64,000 nt of DNA, taken from the NCBI GenBank assembly GCA_963924555.1, contig OZ004591.1, positions 4,464,001 to 4,528,000 of the forward strand, written 5' to 3'. This document shows, piece by piece, positions 10,346 through 46,652 of the stretch. This DNA comes from Crambe crambe (lineage: Eukaryota; Porifera; Demospongiae; Poecilosclerida; Crambeidae). The notes beneath the pieces are model-generated. The model was not told the DNA's origin, did not search any database, and saw only the letters and a program-made list of their open reading frames with translations. Each line of letters starts with the position of its first letter. Position 1 is the first letter of the stretch. Both the position numbers and the translations under genes were made by a program.

Positions 10346-12430
10346 GACTCATTCTCTGCCTATGACTGCTAGTTCCTAGTGTTTACAGGTATGCCGATGG
10401 TATCTGAAGCATTTCCAACATATCACCCCTCAGAACTTCATACGTAGGTGTGTACTTTTACATAGATTATTATGTAGAGAAATTTTCGGGGGAAATTGCG
10501 GTTGTCTTAATATGGTTTGTTTGCACATACAGTATGTGTAATGATCATGTATGTCTGCATTCGTACTTACTGGAAACCCCTTGAGTCCCACCACATGGAG
10601 GGAGTCGTTGAGGTTCTTCAGGACCTTGAGCATGCGCTCCAGAGCCTGCTTCAAGTTGGCGTGTGCCTTCATTGCATTAGTGGAATGCTTCATCATACCC
10701 TACAACACAACACAGTAGTGAGTCTATTTTTTTCTTCAAATTTCTGTCATGCATTCTGTAATGGTTAGACAATCTCTATACCAAATTTCAGCCCCAAGGC
10801 TACTAGTAATCCTGAGTTATAGAGCTAAGATATGAAGTGGTCAAGACTAAATACTACCTGGGATTGAGCATTCCTTGAAAGCACACTACCTATACTCCTA
10901 ATAAATAATGTATGTGGGTACATAAGTATACACTCCAACTTGACTGCTTTCAATATGACTCATTCATGGGTACTTAGTTACTGTATCCCCCAAATCTACC
11001 ACTGGATAGTTAGAGGCATCACCACCTGCTACCACTTGAATGCATGGACCGTAGCAGAAGTCACGTGCTTGAAAAAAGGCTGTGATTGTCTGAGGTGAAA
11101 CTTATGAATGATGAAAGCATTTGCCAAGGATGTTTTCATCAAGAACGAAAGTTAGGGGTTCAAGATATAATTGCATGGTCAAGTTGGTCACACACAAACA
11201 CTGCTGATACCACCCAATCATAGTTAATTTTCATACAGGGCTACATCGAAAATATCGGATGGCCTATAATAACATCATATCATGGTACATCTCTCTCTCT
11301 CTCTCTCTCTCACCCTCTCTCTCTCACCTTACGTAGGAGCTGGTACTTAGTGATCCTCTGAACAGGTTTCAGGAGGTAAGCATTCAGAGGGAGGGCGTGG
11401 CCTAGATTTCTCTGGATGCCCTTGAAGAAGGCCTCATTCTCTGTGTTCTCATTCAGCAGAGCCTCAGAGTTGGAATGATTCTTACGTACATCTGGAATTC
11501 ATTAGCCTGTAGGAAGAGCGAAACATTCTCTGATTCTCTCTGGGTGTTCTCCAAACTGTTCCAGGGCCTTGCTAAACACACTGGAATTATTTGGAGAGCA
11601 CAGAACATCACTTTAACTTCCCTCGTGTGATGCATGCATCCCTATGATATTATACTGGATGACTTGTGTATCATGGATTTCTTTGAGATTTCCAAAGACA
11701 ACATCCCTCTTTCCCCTTAATTGCAGTGGGATTGTCTCGCTTTCGTCCATGAAGTCAAAGTACGTAACTCTGAAAGGGAAGAAAATAATATAAGATGGTC
11801 ACCCAATCACTTATTAAATCTAAACCTGCTGAATTACTGACTTCATACGTACGTACTTACAATTTAGCCTAACATGTTTTCCTAACAATGTATACGTAGG
11901 TATAGGAGGAAGCGAATTGAAAGGTGGGAACTATGCTGCATGATTAAATGCAGAAGCAAAATATTTTGAAACCATGCTCACTATAATAATATACGTAACG
12001 GTCAGCCTTAATTAAAGATAGAGGTATAGTTGCCAGTAAGGGTTCACACAAACAAATCCCCTCCCCCCTGTTCATTCTGTGTATCCAACCAACAATCCCT
12101 ACATAATTATACATCTGGGTATAATAATGCGTAATAATAATAAGGGATATAACTCATTTGAAAATGAGCCTCTTTTATAGGGGTGTGAAAATGTAATTCG
12201 GATCCAAAGCTCGACATTTATTGGTATTAAACATGTCTCTATGCTTTCTTGAACATGCCTTAATGCACTACTGATGTGATCTTTTGTAGTCCTCTGAAAA
12301 AGGGTGGAAGGTCACATGACTCTCTATGACACAGCTAGATGCTACAGTATGATATGCATACTTGGGACATGGCACATGATGCACTGCATGGTAGCAGGGA
12401 TAGAAGCCATCATTGAACTCTCTTCTGTTA

Positions 12431-12580
12431 CAGTGGATTGCAGGTTGCTTGACATTATATGTCAGCCACCAGGTCACATGGACCAATCAGATTTGCAGGC
12501 AATGATGTCAGCATGAATCTGATTGGTCCATGTGACCTTGCTGGCTGAAGTACTAGTGTCAAGCAACCTGCAATCCATTG
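12431..12580. mobile_element. Tc1/mariner-like foldback MITE, 150 bp, copy-2 specific
   Basis: Near-perfect hairpin. The left arm CAGTGGATTGCAGGTTGCTT is mirrored by AAGCAACCTGCAATCCATTG at the right, and inner arms around GGTCACATGGACCAATCAGA also pair. It is flanked by TA on both sides (12429-12430 and 12581-12582). The empty site is in copy 1 near 4528 (TTCTGTTATAATAGATAG). TA duplication and a CAGT start fit Tc1/mariner-type elements. Confidence 0.85.
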
Positions 12581-12603
12581 TACAATAGATAGAGAGGCAG
12601 GTA

Positions 12604-12730
12604 CAGCGGTTTTCCAAAACCTTGCAACAGGAAAGCGGAAAGCGGAAGTGATTGAAGCGAACTGGTTGGTCAGATTGCTCATGTGACTCGCTTTCTGCAG
12701 TTGCAAGATATAGATTTTGGAAAACCGCTG
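12604..12730. mobile_element. TA-flanked MITE, 127 bp, copy-2 specific
   Basis: Terminal repeats CAGCGGTTTTCCAAAA and TTTTGGAAAACCGCTG with an inner TTGCAA pair, bounded by TA at 12602-12603 and 12731-12732. The matching sequence in copy 1 (about 4541-4565) has no insert. It lies only 23 bp from the previous MITE. Confidence 0.82.
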
Positions 12731-13026
12731 TAACAAGAAGCAATGTCACGAGATGAACGAGCCCCTCCCCCTCGCTCTCCTTTTAGACTTCGGCATCATT
12801 GAACAAAAAGTCGAATAAGACCTGAAACTTCACGTCACATATATACATCGTGCATAGTCATAGAGCATGCGCGACCAGTCGGCCAAAATACAATGATGAC
12901 GACACAAAACAATGGGAAAATGATTCAATTACAATGCCTTTAACAATAGCCATACCAAAGAAGAAAAAAAAAAGATGAAGTAAAAATAATAATGATCGGT
13001 CATTTTAGCAATACCTAGCTACCCAA

Positions 13027-37244
<24,218 letters not shown>

Positions 37245-37566
37245 TGAATGATTAAGTAGTTAAAATGTAAAGGAGGAGGCACGTTCACTCTGTACCTGAG
37301 CAAGAATATTAAAGAAAGAGTTGAATTTTAATTTTCTGTGATCATTATGCAAGTAGCTAAGCTGCGCGGTTGTGGCTTTGAGGGTTTGGCGAGTACAAAC
37401 TCAAAACAAAAGCACTTAATACTACGGCAGCTCACAGTCTTCCCCACCCTTCTTTCGCTAAAGCCTTCGGAAGCCAGATTAGGATCTGTGCGCTACCTGC
37501 TAGAATATTCATTACTGCTAATAAATAAACATAGCTAGCTTACTTGCAGCTATGGCTAAGCTTACC

Positions 37567-37755
37567 TTCTTTGTTGAGAACTGATTAACTCTTATTTTGT
37601 GGCACGGCCATTAAGTCTCTGATGCACTAGTAGATCTAGCAGTGAACTGGTGATCCGAGTTTGGCAAGAAATATAAATTTGGCAGCAAGTTTGCATGCTT
37701 GTGGTTTTGCATATAAGATGTATTTTAATGCGCGCGCGCATTACTATTCTATTCG
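37567..37755. promoter_or_regulatory. Probable bidirectional promoter, GEF (minus) and PARL (plus)
   Basis: Minus-strand sequence ends a probable untranslated first exon in CAACAAAGAAG followed by GTAAGC near 37565. The PARL ATGs lie at 37756 and 37813. The two 5' ends are therefore separated by at most about 200 bp. The region includes an alternating GCGCGCGC run near 37731. Transcription starts are inferred, not seen. Confidence 0.4.
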
Positions 37756-40731
37756 ATGTTTTTAAGGTTTGATGATCCTTTCCAAAGACTAGCATCCCAA
37801 GATCTTAGTCCTATGGCTTGTATTATAAGGTTCAATGGCCCAGTGAAGAGGGCATGTTCTAATCAACTTCTCCTGAGACCTCAAATTAGGAAGTCCTTCT
37901 CATTCTCTTCAGGCCCCACCAGAATACATCGCTCTAATCCATGGAAACCCGCTGTATTCACTATAATGGTATGTAGCCACAAAAGTGTGTAGTTGATGTA
38001 ATCAGAGCTGGGAAAATGAAATAGACTAGGCTTATATGCTCTATGAATTCAAAGATCTTAATGATAGGTAGAAAGAGTGCCTGATGATGGGGGCTGCCTC
38101 ACATCATCTTCTATGAATTTATGTGGTGGAAAATCCGATACAAAAATTGCACGAAGAAAGCAACTGAAATGTCTCCCCTCCCATCACTAGTATTTGTATT
38201 TCTAAGTTTTTCAATGGATCTTATGATCCTTAAGTGGGTGGAGTTTCATAATTCTTGGATCTTAGTTTGTCAATTTCAATCCCTAGGTGGGTGGAGTCTC
38301 ATATTCGTTGAGTGGAATATATGTGAATTATCTACAACACCATGGACGCTCAAGATTGAAGTCCTTCTGGACGGGCAATAGCATGATCCGAAAGGTACCT
38401 ATTTAGACACAAGAATTTGATCCTAAAGGTATAGCTACTCGCTAGCTCTAAATCTAGGAGATGTCCTTTGATCAAGAATTAGTCCTCTGCTCTTAGTCTT
38501 CTGGCCTGCATTTGATTTTTGACTGGTAGCATAACGATATGCACGCACCACTGTTAATATATATTGCATTAGAGCAGGTCAAAATTGGATCAGTCATTTT
38601 TTTTTTCTATCTGCAGATTAGAAAATATTGGTGGGAAATTGGTCCTTTTCATCGCTTCTTTGCAAGTACGTACGTTAGTAGTAAGAGCAGGTATGCATGC
38701 ATTTTTCATCAGTCATGCAAATATCTGCAGGTGTTGCTACCATCAATGCTATTGTTTTCCTCATGTGGAGGATTCCTGCCTTTCAACCAGTTATGATCAA
38801 GTATTTCCTATCTCGGATCGAAAATAAGGGTACAGCTGACATGTAGTTACTCTATGGAACCTCCTTGCAAATGATGGGACCTAGCTCCTTTCTAGGGAGG
38901 TTATGTGGAAAGTTTTAGATTGTCCTATGTTGAGAGGTTCAGTGTCCTTTATCCACTGTATAATGAAACCATGTAAAATAATTCTACTATTCAATAGAAT
39001 TAGTTCTCATAAAATTAGGTTTGTTTCATAAGCTAATTTTATGACAACTAATTCTATTGAATTTTTATCATGTTAGCTGAGAAAAATAAGCAGGATTCTA
39101 TTATTATTGTGAATTTCATATCCGTGGTATTAATTATAGGCTCACTGCATCTCCTTCTCAGCTCATTCAGTCATTTCCATGGATTGCATTTAGCTGTCAA
39201 CATGCTGGTTCTCTTCACCTTCGTACAACCTGTAATGAGTAAGTCCAATACATTTTTCATGGCCAAGTGGAGTAGGAACAATTCCCCATCCCGTCAAAAT
39301 AACCGCCTTAATTTCTGTATTTTCTGTTCTCCACATTAGCTCAGGAAAATAATTCTCTCACAGTAGTCCCACACTCCACGCATTAACTCAGCCCCCTCTC
39401 TTCGACCCCCAGTTTATAAGTAGACTATGGATTGGAACCAAACTTCAAAGGCCATAGCTATAAAGGGAAGAGTTCATGGGAGATCAGAAACTCCACATTA
39501 ATTATTTTGACAAATTCATATTGTATCTATGCCTTCTTTTTTTTTTCCTCCGCATACAGCAATTCTTGGAGATAAGTTTCACTCTATCAATATAGTTCCA
39601 TTCTACTTAACTGCTGGTAAGGCTATAGGAGAGATGTACATGAATATACACAGCTATTATATGACTATGTGTTGCCCTCCAGGTGCTTTTGCAGCTTCTG
39701 TGAGCCACTACTTCAGGCTCCTTAGAGGAAACACAGTTGGATCATTAGGAGCAGTAAGTGATTCAACAACCCTCGTCCTTCCTCTCCCTTCTCTCCTTCC
39801 ACACCCTATGTAGGCCTCCTAACTTTCTTTTCTCCTCTCCCACTTCTTAATTCTTTCCCTCTCCTTCAGGTGGTGGGGTTGGTGATGGAGATGGGTGGAG
39901 TTGGTGTATTATAGTACAGTGGGACCTCTGAATAACTAAGGATTCAGTCTTTTGTTCTTTGTACATAAGAGAGATTATCCTAATTTGGTGGTTATTTCAA
40001 ATAGAGTGTACATAATAGGTACTTGTTGAGAGGTTTGTCCTCTTTCAGAGAGTCCTTTATCGGAGGTTCCACTGTGTATAGCTGGTTAAGTATCCATATG
40101 ATAATATTAATTATAATTATGCAGTCTGGTGCAATTATTGCGATGTTTGCAGCCATCTGTTGGGTAGTGCCTTCCACCAAGGTCTCCTTGATATTCCTAC
40201 CTTTCTTCACTATTCCGGGAATTGCTGTAAGCTTTTTCCTTCGCATGCCTGCTTTAGCCTCATACCCAGGGTAGTAGCTAGCTAGAATTGTTTGGTTGAT
40301 CATGATTTTCATGATAAACTGTGCTGCATACACAAAAATGAAAATAACAGAAAGTAAATGTGGTTAGCTACACATTTCAAAATTTTTTATGCTACCATAT
40401 AGCGCAAAAAATTTGTGGGTCAAAATTTTCGTGGATTTCATGGTTTCGAAAAAATAACACACGAGAATAAGTGGTTCACACATCAATAAACTATTTGCAA
40501 AACCACGAAAATTTTGTGCTGTATGGTATATAATAATATATAGCTTATATATAATTATGTAGCTAATATTTTTAAAAAAGATGATAAGTCATTATGGTAT
40601 AGCTATTCAGCAATGTTATAATTATATTCATAGGCCCTAGGAGGAGTTGCTGCTCTGGATGTACTTGGTCTGATAAGAGGATGGACGTATTTTGACCATG
40701 CAGGTCATTTAGGAGGGGTCATCTTTGCTCT
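37756..40731 (+). CDS. PARL: PARL-type mitochondrial rhomboid protease (incomplete model)
   Basis: Intramembrane serine protease of the inner mitochondrial membrane (PINK1/PGAM5 processing in other animals). Exons seen: 37756-37968 (Arg-rich, basic, presequence-like; a second ATG at 37813), 38617-38665, 38731-38829, 39140-39238, 39560-39616, 39683-39753, 40125-40226 and 40634-40731. From 38617 on all phases agree. SFSHFHGLHLAVNMLVLFTF matches the rhomboid H..N region. The catalytic Ser is in GASGA, created across the 39753/40125 junction, and the catalytic His in DHAGHLGG. One exon between 37968 and 38617 (linker and first TM) and the last exon (starting WY in relatives) were not found. Read-through of the last donor would end the protein right after VIFAL. 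Orthology is strong, model ends are weak. Confidence 0.85.
38989..39062. mobile_element. Hairpin MITE, 74 bp
   Basis: ATTCAATAGAATTAGTT...TCATAAAATTA pairs with TAATTTTATGA...AACTAATTCTATTGAAT. It lies in a PARL intron. Very short and near-perfect, so probably recent. Confidence 0.7.
39917..40074. mobile_element. Tigger/pogo-like MITE, 158 bp
   Basis: TA then CAGTGGGACCTCTGAATAAC at the left, CGGAGGTTCCACTG at the right. It lies in the PARL intron before the catalytic-Ser exon. Body motif GAGAGGTTTGTCCTCTTTCAG matches the copy-1 insertion at 5254-5404. Confidence 0.65.
40392..40532. mobile_element. Inverted-repeat element with TTTTCGTGG core
   Basis: TACCATATAGCGCAAAAAAT at the left faces ATTTTGTGCTGTATGGTA at the right, with inner TTCGTGG/CCACGAA pairing. 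A related half-copy lies near 27280. It is in a PARL intron. Confidence 0.6.
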
Positions 40732-42940
40732 GTGAGTCTTCTGCATGGCATGGGTTTTACAGTAAGCATGCACTGACCGCTCTTATATTGAATCTCAAAT
40801 GCTTTGAAACAAATCATAGCAGGAATCTCCTTTAGTAATATCTGGTAACTCTATCTCACTGTTGCACTATTATGCTGCCTACTAGTTGCACACCTTCTCA
40901 GTAACCATAGTTACAATATGAAGTGTGCTATGTGTGTACAGTAAAGAGTGGGAGTGGCTTTTAAAGTGGGCACAACCAAGTTAAATTTTTTCTCTCCCCA
41001 ATGAAGAAAAATGAAACCCTTATAGCTAGCTAGCTTAGTGAGGAGCTCGAGGTGAAGACAGGATCACATGACCATTCAAAAATTTGAATTTCCATGAAGT
41101 GCAAAGGTAGCTACTGATGTTGTAGTTGTTGTTATTATTGTTGTTGTTGTTATCGTTTTATCTTGATGTCTAACTGTCTAATTGACAAGGCATTTAATGC
41201 AGAGTTGCAAGCCCTCTTCCGCCTTTGGTAGCCATATGACTTGGTAGGCGGGGGGGGGGGGGGGGATTTCTCTTGGGTGGAGTCAATAAGTAGACAAAGT
41301 TATTATCAATTACAGTTGATTGAATTAGGCTACTCTTTAATAGATTGTATTGGAAGTGGCTGAGGAAAATATTTCATTCTATTCAAATGCACGCTGTGAA
41401 GTTGAAACTCTGGAAAGATTCCTGAACATCTAACTACAGTAACTTATCATTATCATGCATGATCATTATAGCTACATATTAAATTTATCATAACTCGGTT
41501 TGAGCATTGAGCTGGAGAAGTTGGCTAGCTAATGGATTGCTGCATGGATCTGCTACACTCCACGTATATTGGACTGGATGGAAATGAAATGGCTGGAATA
41601 CTGGAATCCAGGATTTATGCATGGCCAAGACATTTAGCAAAAATAACTCCTTGGCTGTCAACAATGTCACATGCATGGGTTAGCTAAATCTGCGATTGCC
41701 GCTGGCACCAATTCAGATGCAGACATGAATACTCCCAGCATTTCAAGATTGCTCTCATGGAGGGTTGGAGTGCACATGACTAAGGATCGAGATGTGATGC
41801 ATGTAGTGAGTACAAAAAATAGCCAGACAACTGATTGCCGCGCATCTGCATGCAAGGGAAGTAGAATTCTCCTGGATTTTGCCAGTAATAGCTATAGCTA
41901 ATATTATGGTTGCTGTAGATTCAATACCAGTAAGCAGCTGCCTTCCAGTTATCTTTGCTATATAGCTATAACCAAATTTAAACAATCTACGGATGGTACA
42001 GCCATGCAGTACCATTTTTGTGTGTGTATTATGTGTTTGGTATTTAAAAGAAGTTGATGATGACTTTTCTTAAGCTCATGAGGTTCAGATATGATGATCA
42101 GAGGACAGTCTTGTGGTGGTACCACAAAATCAGGAGGTCTCCGTTCTATTCTTAGTGTGTTTATGATTCCATTGTCGTGATTGTTGTGAGCCATGTTGAC
42201 CACAAACCACAAGTATACAGGTGGTCAGTTAAGCATGTGAAGAATGGCTATACCAGGCCAAGGTACATAATGTGTAAGATAATCTGGATAACTCAAGGGT
42301 AATCAGGATTAAATAGTTTTAGTCCCATAGAATTGCCTATAGCTACCTCCAGCAAATCTTAGGGGTAAGTAGGGTAACATACAATTATGCTTTCTGCGCT
42401 ACAATCAAGTCACCACAGCAAAAAGGAAAGAAAAAGCCATCATCTATAATATGTCATGTCCAGTAGCTGCACCCACCCCTCTCCCATGGGGAGTGGTTCA
42501 ACCCCTTCTGTAGCTAGCCACAGGTTGGAAAATTGATGGGACCAAAACCTGTGGTTATTGAAGATCGTCTAGATTCGTCTTCCCTTGATGACTGAGAGAA
42601 CTGCTGATATGAACAACGGAATTAACTCTATCATCTTAGCTTTCATCTATACAGTCCTAGACCATTCCCAATTAGCTGTTTTTATAATGTAGTTAATCGG
42701 GAAGAGCATGTGCCTGGCCTCAAACACTAAGAAACAACACTGAAAGTAAATATTGCTCATCTAAACATGAAAATATAGGCAGCTAGTTACTTTATGCTTA
42801 TTCTATTCAAAGTGAAACACTGCAAGCCAGCAAGCTAGAGCTCCATATGGTTATTTTTTCTCAGAGTAAACAGCTAGCTAGCTATTTAAATATCTAGCTA
42901 GCTAGTTAGAAAATCAGATAAGTAGAGCTAGTTAGCTATC
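40732..42940. other. PARL 3' flank and intergenic DNA
   Basis: No gene supported. Holds a poly(G) run (about 41251-41265), (TTG)n near 41120, and GCTAGCTA-rich stretches towards the receptor-like gene. The missing last PARL exon should lie here but I could not identify it with confidence. Confidence 0.4.
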
Positions 42941-42970
42941 TTGGAATTAGCTACAGATCTAGAGCTAGAA

Positions 42971-45900
42971 ATGTTCTACTTGAGCCTCATTTTTGTATGC
43001 CATGCAGTATTGTTGCAAGCAACAGAGTGCAATCTGAATGCAACTGTTGTGAACTCAACGATTATTATTGGCATCATTGGTTCGGGAAAAAGAGCCTTTG
43101 AACCATGCATAGATGAAAACATTAACCGCTTCCTTGTCTGAAAACCTCTCCAGCATCACCAGGAGCAATACTCATATAAAGCTGTGCTGGAAGGAAAATA
43201 ACTCGACAGGCCTGATAAAGATCAAGGATGTTTCAAACATTACCTTGACAGGATTCCATTGTCCAAGTATCATTAAGTGTTACAAAAGCAGATTCCTTTT
43301 CAAGTTTGTACAAAATTTAACCATAACTGACATCACTTTCGTAAACTGTGGAATCAAAATTGAAGAAGACGGTTTTCATTTTCCAGTTACTGGAGGACTG
43401 AACATAATGAATGGTTTAGATGTATTCTTATCTAATGTACACATCTGGACCAGTCCAGGTACAGGGCTGGTTTTAAGCAATGTCGGTGGATCTGTAACTA
43501 TCAAAGACTCTGAATTCGCTGAGAGTGGGTGTCATGGTGATACTGGAGGGAGTGGTGTGCTGATAAGACTTGATGGCATAGCTTTCCCTGAATGCATACA
43601 AGACCTTGATACAAATTGGTGCGATGAACAAATGATTGATATTAACGGGGACTTTGATGGGACAACATACAGTGACAATCGTATCCTTGTGATCAGGACT
43701 AAATTCACCTCTAACAGGGCAAGAGGGAATGGTGGAGGGTTAAATATCATCATTGGAGACACTTCAAATACCAGTTTCTTCGCTATTGAGATCCAAAATT
43801 CTGAGTTTACCGACAACTTCAGTCCGCATAAAGGTGGTGGGATGCATATAGAGTACGATCCAGACATAGTGTCAACCAATTTCTCCTTCACCATAGAGTC
43901 CACCATATTTCATAACAATTCAGCATTTATTGGAGGAGGTACCAGCATTTACTCATCAAGAACAGAGAATAAGAGTCCTACTACACACGTGTGGTTCAAG
44001 AATGCCATGTGGATCAATAATACTGCAAAATTTGGGTCTGCCATCTCCCTCCTACCAAAGGAAGGATACACTGAGCGTTCCAGAGGATACTTGCCAGAAA
44101 TTTCTTTTGATGGTTCGACAATGGAATTGAACAAGATCACAGCGCACAAGGACCAAGGCAGGATGTCTTATGAGGGATACACTGATGGAGGGGGAGGTCT
44201 CTATTGTTCCAATTACGTCATCAATATGAAAAGAGACTCAAAAATTTCCCAAAATGACGGCAGTGCTTTTTACTTGGCTTACTGTAGGATCTACTGTGAC
44301 GAAAATACAACTATACTGTTCGAAAGCAATTCTGGCTATTATGGAGGTGCCATCTACCTGCTCTCTTCAGAGATTATTGTAAGCAGTGACACACTACTCA
44401 CTTTTTCAAATAATACAGCTTTTTTATCGGGAGGAGCTCTGCATTTCTATTCCCAAGAGTTGATACTCGGTTCCTATTCCAGAATCTGTTTCATCAGAAG
44501 GAAAGCTACTTCCAATCCAGCAACTATAACTTTCATTTTTGAAAACAACAGAGCTTATGCAGGCAATTTCGAAATACATAGTAACAACTCGCTACATGCT
44601 CTTTCAATACTGCCATGCACAAGGGAACTGAATACATCTATTCATGACATTTTCAGTACAATTGGAACATTCAAATTCATACCAGAATCCAATGATACAA
44701 TCAGTACAGGAACAGGGAAGTTCCACTTCATTACACAGCCACAGTATGTTGATATTATTCCTGGAAAATCAACTGCATTGGATATCGAGTCGTGGGATGA
44801 TTTCAATAGAAGCAGTAATCCTATATATCAAGCTACTATTCAAGATAATAATGGATTTGATGTACAAGTCGAGTATCCTTATATTTCCAAGCAGACAAAA
44901 CTTGTTTTGATCGGCCAAGTGGGAAGTATCGTTCGAGTTTCACTATCTACATTATCATCACGACGTTTGATAGCAACTTTTCCAGCAAGGTTGGTTGAAT
45001 GTCCTCCTGGATATGTCATGCTACAAAATCGCTGCAAATGTTCTGTACTGACAACTCGAGAGAGTCAGTATTATGGAATCCTCACCTGTATTTTGACTAA
45101 TTTCACAGCGAAGAGGATACGAGGATTCTGGATAGGGTACCTATCGAATGAGGCTGAGAGTGATGAAACATTAAGGACGGGATATTGCCCCCTTGGCTAC
45201 TGCTCAAAGTATAAAACACTTCCGCAAAGTGCCAATGCTTTACTAATCAGCAGGAAGGTCTGCACTGATAACCGTGAGGGATTTTTATGTGCTCGATGCA
45301 TTAAAAATTTCTCCGTCTATTACAACAGTTTATCGTTCAAGTGTGGAAGAAATGACTTGTGTTCCATTGGGTGGATTTCTTATATACTTGGAGTGATCCT
45401 TCCAATAACACTTGTCTTTGTAGTCATCCTTCTCTGTGATATATCACTCACAACTGGACTCATTAATGGTTTCATTTTTTTCACTCAAGTTATTGAATAT
45501 ATCGACATTACTTTTGGAGATGTGATTGATTTTCCCCCACCACTTCAGAACCTTTTATCCATTCATCAAGCCATTTACCGCATGTTCCAACTGGACTTTT
45601 TCACTACTGAAATTCTTGCCTTTTGCATTTGGAAGAATGCCAACACTCTGCATATAGTAGCATTCAAATTTGTGGCACTGATCTACGCTTTGGTCTTGAT
45701 CACTGCCATCATTTTGATCATCAAATACTGCAGCCACACAACATGCAAACTGAATGAATTCCTCAAGAAAAGACTCCCGAACATTAAACAGAGTTTCATT
45801 CATGGGATATCAGCTTTTCTGATTCTTGTGTATTCTCAGTGTGTCACTATTTCAATTACGATACTGAGAAAAGGATATATTTACAAGAAAGGTTGGAACT

Positions 45901-46652
45901 TATCCTCTGAAGTGGTTCATTTCTATGGGGAATACACATGGATGAGTAGTGAACATCTTCCTTATGCCATCATAGCCATCTTGGCCTTGATTTTGATAGG
46001 AACTCCACCCATCCTCCTGCTGATATACCCTCTCCATTACAGAGTGCTATCACTATTGAAGATCTCTGAATCACGGTGCACAGAGCTCACTTTAAAGCTG
46101 ATCCCCTTAGAGAAATTCAAGCCTTTTTTTGATTCTTTCCAGAGCAGTTTCAAAGATGAATATCGTTTCTTTTCTGGTCTCTTCTTTGTATATCGACTAA
46201 CCATTCTGATGAGTCTGGCAGTGGGTCGTGTGAGTACATTTTACCTATTAGTCGAAGTGCAACTCGTTTTAATGCTCATTCTCCACTTCATTTGCCAACC
46301 ACACAGGAGACATCTCCACAATATCACAGATGGCCTCTTATTTGGGAATTTAGCGATAATAAATGCCTTAACGGTGTTCAATTTCTCCCAAACAGTGTAC
46401 CCAACCACATCCTACTTTCTCCTTGTTGTTAGCATCTGGATACAGACTCTCCTCATATTCTCACCATTACTTCTCCTAATTATCAGCATCATGGTTCGAT
46501 TGTGCAGACACTTCAGAAGGAAAGGAAAATTGAATTTTGAGTGGGACGATGAATTTCTGTTAGAACAATTGGATGTCCAAGAATCTCATGAACTGTCAAT
46601 TACAACAGATGATGATGAAATGCTTGAAACAGATTACTCAATACAACAATAA
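42971..46652 (+). CDS. Beta-helix ectodomain protein with multi-pass membrane C-terminus (frameshift near the N-terminus)
   Basis: Intronless, about 1,230 residues if two frames are joined. 42971-43140 encodes a signal peptide (MFYLSLIFVCHAVLL) and start of ectodomain ending PCIDENINR; the frame then changes, and 43113-46652 continues to the stop (1,179 residues). The ectodomain (to about residue 640 of the long frame) has repeated GGGL/GGAI and FxxNxA strands like right-handed beta-helix or Pmp-type repeats (NGGGLNI, FIGGGTS, YYGGAIYL, LSGGALHF) and many N-glycosylation sites. A cysteine-rich neck follows (CLPPGYVML-like and NREGFLCARC), then eight or nine hydrophobic segments (about 754-1130) and a short acidic cytoplasmic tail. 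Likely a cell-surface receptor or sensor; ligand unknown. I know this architecture only as uncharacterised sponge proteins. Confidence 0.8.

Noticed and set aside
10152..10379. 75-codon frame with Thr-Ala-Trp repeats
   Set aside because: Translation of the 21-bp tandem repeat at 10248-10345.
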